Source: Paenibacillus sp. FSL K6-3182 (GTDB lineage Bacteria; Bacillota; Bacilli; Paenibacillales; Paenibacillaceae). From it: a stretch of 64,000 bases of DNA. Shown here piece after piece: positions 61,141 to 64,000 of this stretch. The DNA is taken from positions 6,089,001-6,153,000 of the forward strand of contig NZ_CP150265.1 in NCBI RefSeq assembly GCF_037976325.1. Direction: 5' to 3'. Both the position numbers and the translations under genes were made by a program. Each line of letters starts with the position of its first letter. The first letter of the stretch is position 1. The notes under the pieces were generated by a model, which worked only from the letters and a program-made list of their open reading frames with translations, ran no database searches and was not told where the DNA came from.

Positions 61141-62277
61141 TTATTTGGTTTCAATCATGACTAAGCATATATCATCCTTCTGGCTGACACTCGCATGCTC
61201 CGATAAAAACGCACTGACCATTTCCGCATGCTCACTCGCATCTTTTTTTATTAGCTGTTCGACAAGCATATTAAGCTTATCCTCTTCTTTATCTCCAAGA
61301 GATTCACTTAATCCATCCGTATAAAGAACGATCTTCATATGATCCTCGTAAGAGATGCTGCCCTTTTGGATGTCGATATTTTCAAACAACCCAATCGCAC
61401 AGCAGCCTGCAGTCAACAAGGTTGTCTCGTCGCCAATTAGCACTTTTCCCGGAGGATGCCCAGCATTTACATATTCAATGACCCGCTTATTCGTATCCAG
61501 CACTAAATAAATGGCGGTAAAATAATAATTTAGCAGTTCTTCCTTTTTATACAGCTGGTTCATATACCGATTCAGCTCGCGCATAACAAGACTTGGATCG
61601 GTAATATGCGTAATTGTATCCTTAAGAACCGAGGAGATATACATGCAAACCAGTGAAGAAGAAATGCCATGTCCCATCATATCCAGCAAAATAACGCCGT
61701 AACGATTCTCATCAATCGGGTACCATGCGTAAAAATCGCCCGCAAGCTCCGAAGAAGGCTGATATACAGCGCTTATCGCCACATGATCATCGTTGATCGG
61801 CTGGCTTAATACATTTCTTTGCACCTTCTTGGCTAACTCCAGCTTTGCTTTAATCTGCCTGTCTCTTTCTTTGTGCCAATCAATTTCTCGTTTGAGCCTT
61901 AAAGCAGATCGAATCCTAGCGAGCAGCTCCATCTTGTTGATCGGCTTCATCACGTAATCACTGGCACCGGCATCAAGCGCTTCCGCCATCTTGCTGGAAT
62001 CGCCAAGCGCAGTAACAAAAATTATCGGAACATCCTTATAGCGCTCCACCTGCAATATTCGTTTGCAAGCTTCTAAGCCATCAATCTCCGGCATCATCAT
62101 ATCCATCAAAATCAAATCTACGTTTGATTCAGTCGATAGCGTACAATCAATGTCCAGCATCGTATAAAGCTCTTTTGCCGAGGACGCGATTTTCAAATTT
62201 TTATATCCTTCTTTATTTAAAATAGCTTTAATAATAATCTGGTTAGTAGCATTATCATCTACAATTATAATACTCAT
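61141..62277 (-). CDS. RsbU/RsbP-like PP2C serine phosphatase with N-terminal receiver domain
   Basis: 378 aa. Receiver (1-125): IIIVDDNATNQ, phospho-Asp in LILMDMMMPEIDG, Lys in YVMKPINK. A helical linker follows, then a SpoIIE/PP2C phosphatase with AISAVYQPSSELAGDFYAW (metal-binding Asp in AGDF), GVILLDMMGHGISSSL and VLYTDGLSES. It should dephosphorylate RsbV and so activate sigma-B when its receiver is phosphorylated, possibly by the hybrid kinase at 52 kb. This receiver-phosphatase type is a typical input module of partner-switch systems. Confidence 0.93.
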   Translation of the reverse strand: MSIIIVDDNATNQIIIKAILNKEGYKNLKIASSAKELYTMLDIDCTLSTESNVDLILMDMMMPEIDGLEACKRILQVERYKDVPIIFVTALGDSSKMAEALDAGASDYVMKPINKMELLARIRSALRLKREIDWHKERDRQIKAKLELAKKVQRNVLSQPINDDHVAISAVYQPSSELAGDFYAWYPIDENRYGVILLDMMGHGISSSLVCMYISSVLKDTITHITDPSLVMRELNRYMNQLYKKEELLNYYFTAIYLVLDTNKRVIEYVNAGHPPGKVLIGDETTLLTAGCCAIGLFENIDIQKGSISYEDHMKIVLYTDGLSESLGDKEEDKLNMLVEQLIKKDASEHAEMVSAFLSEHASVSQKDDICLVMIETK

Positions 62278-62346
62278 ATGCAGGCTCCTTTAGCTCCAAT
62301 AACTACTACTTATATTCTGAGCGTAAGCGGTAGTAGAGTCAAATTT

Positions 62347-62396
62347 TTATAAGTAAAATTACCAAGCTGCATATTAACTTATAAGCTTACTTATAA
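62347..62396 (-). repeat. Three CTTATAA-type short repeats upstream of the phosphatase gene
   Basis: TTATAAGTAA, CTTATAAG and CTTATAAA lie within 50 bases, about 75-120 bases before the RsbU-like gene. Possible regulator sites; AT-rich sequence alone could also explain them. Confidence 0.45.
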
Positions 62397-62420
62397 AATT
62401 GAAACTTAGCTTTCTAATAA

Positions 62421-62446
62421 AGGGCCTACCCTCGCGGATAGGCCCT
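62421..62446 (-). terminator. Rho-independent terminator of yflT
   Basis: Minus-strand AGGGCCTA/TAGGCCCT hairpin with a TTTATTAG tail, about 33 bases after the yflT stop. Confidence 0.78.
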
Positions 62447-62478
62447 GATTGAATTCTTGGTAGTTGTGGAGTCTGTTG

Positions 62479-62877
62479 TTAGCCCATGTATTGAGGGTAG
62501 TAGTATACAGCAGGGTCAAATTCTTCACCTGTATATTCTTTACCGCCCCATGCGATGACCAAGATTTTATCCTGATCCATCTCGCGCTCAAGACGCTGTG
62601 ACTCTTGCTCCGAAATACCAAGTGATCTCATCTTCGCCCGCAGCTCATCTCCGGTCGAGCGGAAAATGTTTGCGATCGCCGATCCTAGACCTTCCTCGGA
62701 AATGCCGATTTTCTCAGCGTCCGTGTTGTCAGCAATACGATTTGTCCGGTCCTTGTCATGCGTCAGTACAAAAATTTTGTCCTTCGCATAACCTTCCGTT
62801 TGAAATTTATAAACCTGCTCTTGCACCTCGACAGCGTTGTTTACCGTGTGTACCTTCGTATTGGATAGTTGATTCAT
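62479..62877 (-). CDS. yflT: YflT-family general stress protein
   Basis: 132 aa. The N-terminal core (AVEVQEQVYKFQTEGYAKDKIFVLTHDKDRTNRIADNTDAEKIGI) and LGISEQESQRLEREMDQDKILV are the general stress protein 17M / YflT pattern. RBS GGAGGAGG. It lies 74 bases after a DUF1328 gene and may share its sigma-B-like promoter. Function unknown; sigma-B dependent in Bacillus. Confidence 0.88.
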   Translation of the reverse strand: MNQLSNTKVHTVNNAVEVQEQVYKFQTEGYAKDKIFVLTHDKDRTNRIADNTDAEKIGISEEGLGSAIANIFRSTGDELRAKMRSLGISEQESQRLEREMDQDKILVIAWGGKEYTGEEFDPAVYYYPQYMG

Positions 62878-62950
62878 AATAAATTCCTCCTCCGTTTTTG
62901 TTTGGAATCGTTTTGTTTAGATTAGTGTTGTTCTACATTGTTAGATGAAG

Positions 62951-63115
62951 TTAACTGACTCGTCTTCTACCAACGATGAGAGAAACAATAAAGAGAATAA
63001 CGAATACGACGAATAATATTTTTGCTATCCCGGCTAATGCGGAGGCAATGCCTAGAAATCCGAAAATGCCTGCGACAATGGCAAAAATGAAAAATAATAA
63101 TGCCCATCCTAACAT
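62951..63115 (-). CDS. DUF1328/YtjA-like small membrane protein
   Basis: 54 aa, [20 protein letters not shown] at the N-terminus, [20 protein letters not shown] in the middle, GRRRVS at the end: two membrane segments, the exact pattern of the DUF1328/YtjA family. The ATG follows GGAAGG at 9 bases. A sigma-B-like box lies upstream. Function unknown; often stress induced. Confidence 0.87.
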   Translation of the reverse strand: MLGWALLFFIFAIVAGIFGFLGIASALAGIAKILFVVFVILFIVSLIVGRRRVS

Positions 63116-63178
63116 CGGAATCATCCTTCCTTTGAAGCTTTTTTTGTTAATTGGGTAATTTGTTAACTTGTCATGTTA

Positions 63179-63204
63179 TTAACCAGCCTAGTGACCTTTG
63201 AAAC
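63179..63204 (-). promoter_or_regulatory. Sigma-B-like promoter of DUF1328-yflT
   Basis: GTTTCA (63199-63204), 14 bases, GGTTAA (63179-63184), read on the minus strand, about 63 bases before the start codon. Confidence 0.62.
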
Positions 63205-63275
63205 AACCCATTCTCAGACTTCCGAATTGTAAATAGGGCTATTAATGAAGAAATAAATAATCCGTTTTTTCAAAT

Positions 63276-63301
63276 GTTTCAGAAGCTCTGGAATAGGTTA
63301 A
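63276..63301 (+). promoter_or_regulatory. Sigma-B-like promoter of the alpha/beta hydrolase gene
   Basis: GTTTCA (63276-63281), 14 bases, GGTTAA (63296-63301), 48 bases before the start codon; identical hexamers and spacing to the divergent DUF1328 promoter. Confidence 0.62.
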
Positions 63302-63349
63302 GAGACTACACCAAAACAAATCGATAATAGAAAAGGCTGGTGATGATCG

Positions 63350-64000
63350 ATGGAAAAGCAGCGTATACACGTTAATGGCATCGATTTAGTCTATGAAGAA
63401 TGTGGCAGTAGTAAAGGAGACGTCATTGTATTGCTCCACGGCTTTTGCGGCTCATCTCAATACTGGCAAAAAATCTGTCCTGTATTAGGTGATCAATATC
63501 GCGTCATCATCCCTGATCTCCGCGGTCACGGCGGTTCATCTGCTCCTGAGGGCCCATATACAATGGAGACTATGGCCGAGGATATTGCAGCACTTTTGGA
63601 AGCACTTGCAATTGAGAAGGTTGTTATGTTCGGTCATTCCTTGGGCGGTTATGTAACAGCCGCCTTTGCAGAGAAATATCCGGACAAGCTCGCAGGTTTT
63701 GCCCTTATCCATTCGACTGTGCTTCCCGACTCCGAGGTAACAAAGGAGAAACGTGATACAGATATTGAAGCGATTCACGAAAAAGGCATTTCAAAATACT
63801 TGTACAGCATCATTCCTAATCTATTTACCGATGATAAAGTCGGAGAAATGCGCGACGAGGTCAATCAGCTAATTGGAGTAGGTCAGGAGATGGAGGTACA
63901 CGCTGCTATTGCTACATTAGAGGGGATGAAGATGCGTCCCGACCGCAGCCATGTGCTGGCTGAAGCCAAATACCCTATTTTGCTAGTAGCAGGCGCTGAG
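63350..64000 (+). CDS. Alpha/beta hydrolase (3'-truncated by window edge)
   Basis: 217 codons are present from ATG 63350; relatives have about 260-270. Oxyanion-hole block VLLHGFCGSSQYWQ, then VIIPDLRGHGGSSAP, and nucleophile elbow MFGHSLGGYVTAAFAEKYP with Ser in GHSLGG. The catalytic Asp region (PILLVAGAE) is just reached; the His lies beyond the edge. It has a carboxylesterase/BioH-like layout. It is not clearly RsbQ, whose oxyanion block differs. A sigma-B-like promoter lies upstream. Confidence 0.9.
   Translation, partial: MEKQRIHVNGIDLVYEECGSSKGDVIVLLHGFCGSSQYWQKICPVLGDQYRVIIPDLRGHGGSSAPEGPYTMETMAEDIAALLEALAIEKVVMFGHSLGGYVTAAFAEKYPDKLAGFALIHSTVLPDSEVTKEKRDTDIEAIHEKGISKYLYSIIPNLFTDDKVGEMRDEVNQLIGVGQEMEVHAAIATLEGMKMRPDRSHVLAEAKYPILLVAGAE

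Noticed and set aside
62976..63158. 60-codon plus-strand frame
   Set aside because: It is the antisense of the DUF1328 gene, has no ribosome-binding site and an unlikely Asn/Met/Pro composition.
63350..64000. RsbQ assignment for the alpha/beta hydrolase because of the nearby sigma-B genes
   Set aside because: The oxyanion block (HGFCGSS) and RGHGGSS loop fit general carboxylesterase-like hydrolases, and no PAS-type RsbP partner is present.

Overview
The window looks like chromosome of a Paenibacillus-type member of the Bacillota. The evidence is moderate GC, strong GGAGG ribosome-binding sites with many TTG/GTG starts, a sigma-B module (RsbU/V/W-like proteins, YflT, YtxH), a DUF5696 protein and CUT1-type sugar ABC genes. 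No rRNA, tRNA, CRISPR array, transposase or phage gene was seen. Both edges cut a gene.

Regions from left to right. (1) 1-2.1 kb, plus strand: the end of a flavin monooxygenase of the NtaA/SnaA/DszA (LLM) family and a two-domain sulfurtransferase. (2) 2.1-7.7 kb, minus: a MacAB-like exporter operon with two ATPases, one of which carries an AbrB-like tail. (3) 7.8-10.8 kb, minus: an AEC permease, a 1.1 kb repeat-rich intergenic region, and cysK. (4) 10.9-17.0 kb, minus: a PadR regulator and three ABC exporter half-transporters behind a large inverted-repeat operator. (5) 17.1-29.1 kb: a sulfur-scavenging type cluster with an aldo/keto reductase, four more LLM monooxygenases, an FRP/NfsA-type nitroreductase, a divergent FAD oxidoreductase, and two paralogous solute-binding lipoproteins with no permease beside them. 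(6) 29.3-43.9 kb, minus: what reads as one long operon of a second nitroreductase, a YezD-like protein, an unknown protein, an aldo/keto reductase, an MsmX-like ATPase, a very large binding protein, two pairs of sugar-type permeases, an NHL-TPR-YIP1 fusion and a DUF5696 protein. (7) 44.2-49.3 kb: repeats, a THEP1-like NTPase with a membrane protein, an APH-fold kinase, a chemoreceptor and a GNAT-like protein. (8) 49.7-64 kb: the stress and signalling region, with YtxH, DUF948-rsbW-sigB, a hybrid histidine kinase and CheR, a GntR/ABC-2 operon, rsbV-rsbW, an RsbU-like phosphatase, YflT, DUF1328 and the start of an alpha/beta hydrolase.

The most interesting signal is in regions 5 and 6. Six minus-strand sites share a compact RNA-like motif: a 4-bp hairpin with a 4-nt loop starting in A, followed directly by AG and abutting or overlapping a Rho-independent terminator. 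The stem covaries (CCGG/CCGG, CTAG/CTGG, CCGT/ATGG). Three copies lie behind near-identical promoters (TTGAC[A/G], 17 bp, TAAATT) that also share a TTCCRAYTAWTCA-like element just downstream of the predicted start. The sites sit before or between the nitroreductase, LLM, aldo/keto reductase and ATPase genes. They suggest one regulon controlled by transcription attenuation, probably answering to sulfur supply. I cannot match the motif to an RNA class I know.

A working model, which is inference: the transporters import an organosulfur compound, possibly a sulfonated sugar or its glycoside. The nitroreductases supply reduced flavin, the LLM enzymes cleave the C-S bond, the aldo/keto reductases reduce the aldehyde released, and CysK and the sulfurtransferase handle the sulfur.

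In region 8, five GTTTCA-N14-(G[G/T][G/T]TA[A/T]) boxes lie upstream of DUF948-rsbW-sigB, ytxH, the secreted 204-aa protein, the DUF1328 gene (with yflT) and the alpha/beta hydrolase. This makes the region a compact, self-regulated sigma-B island.
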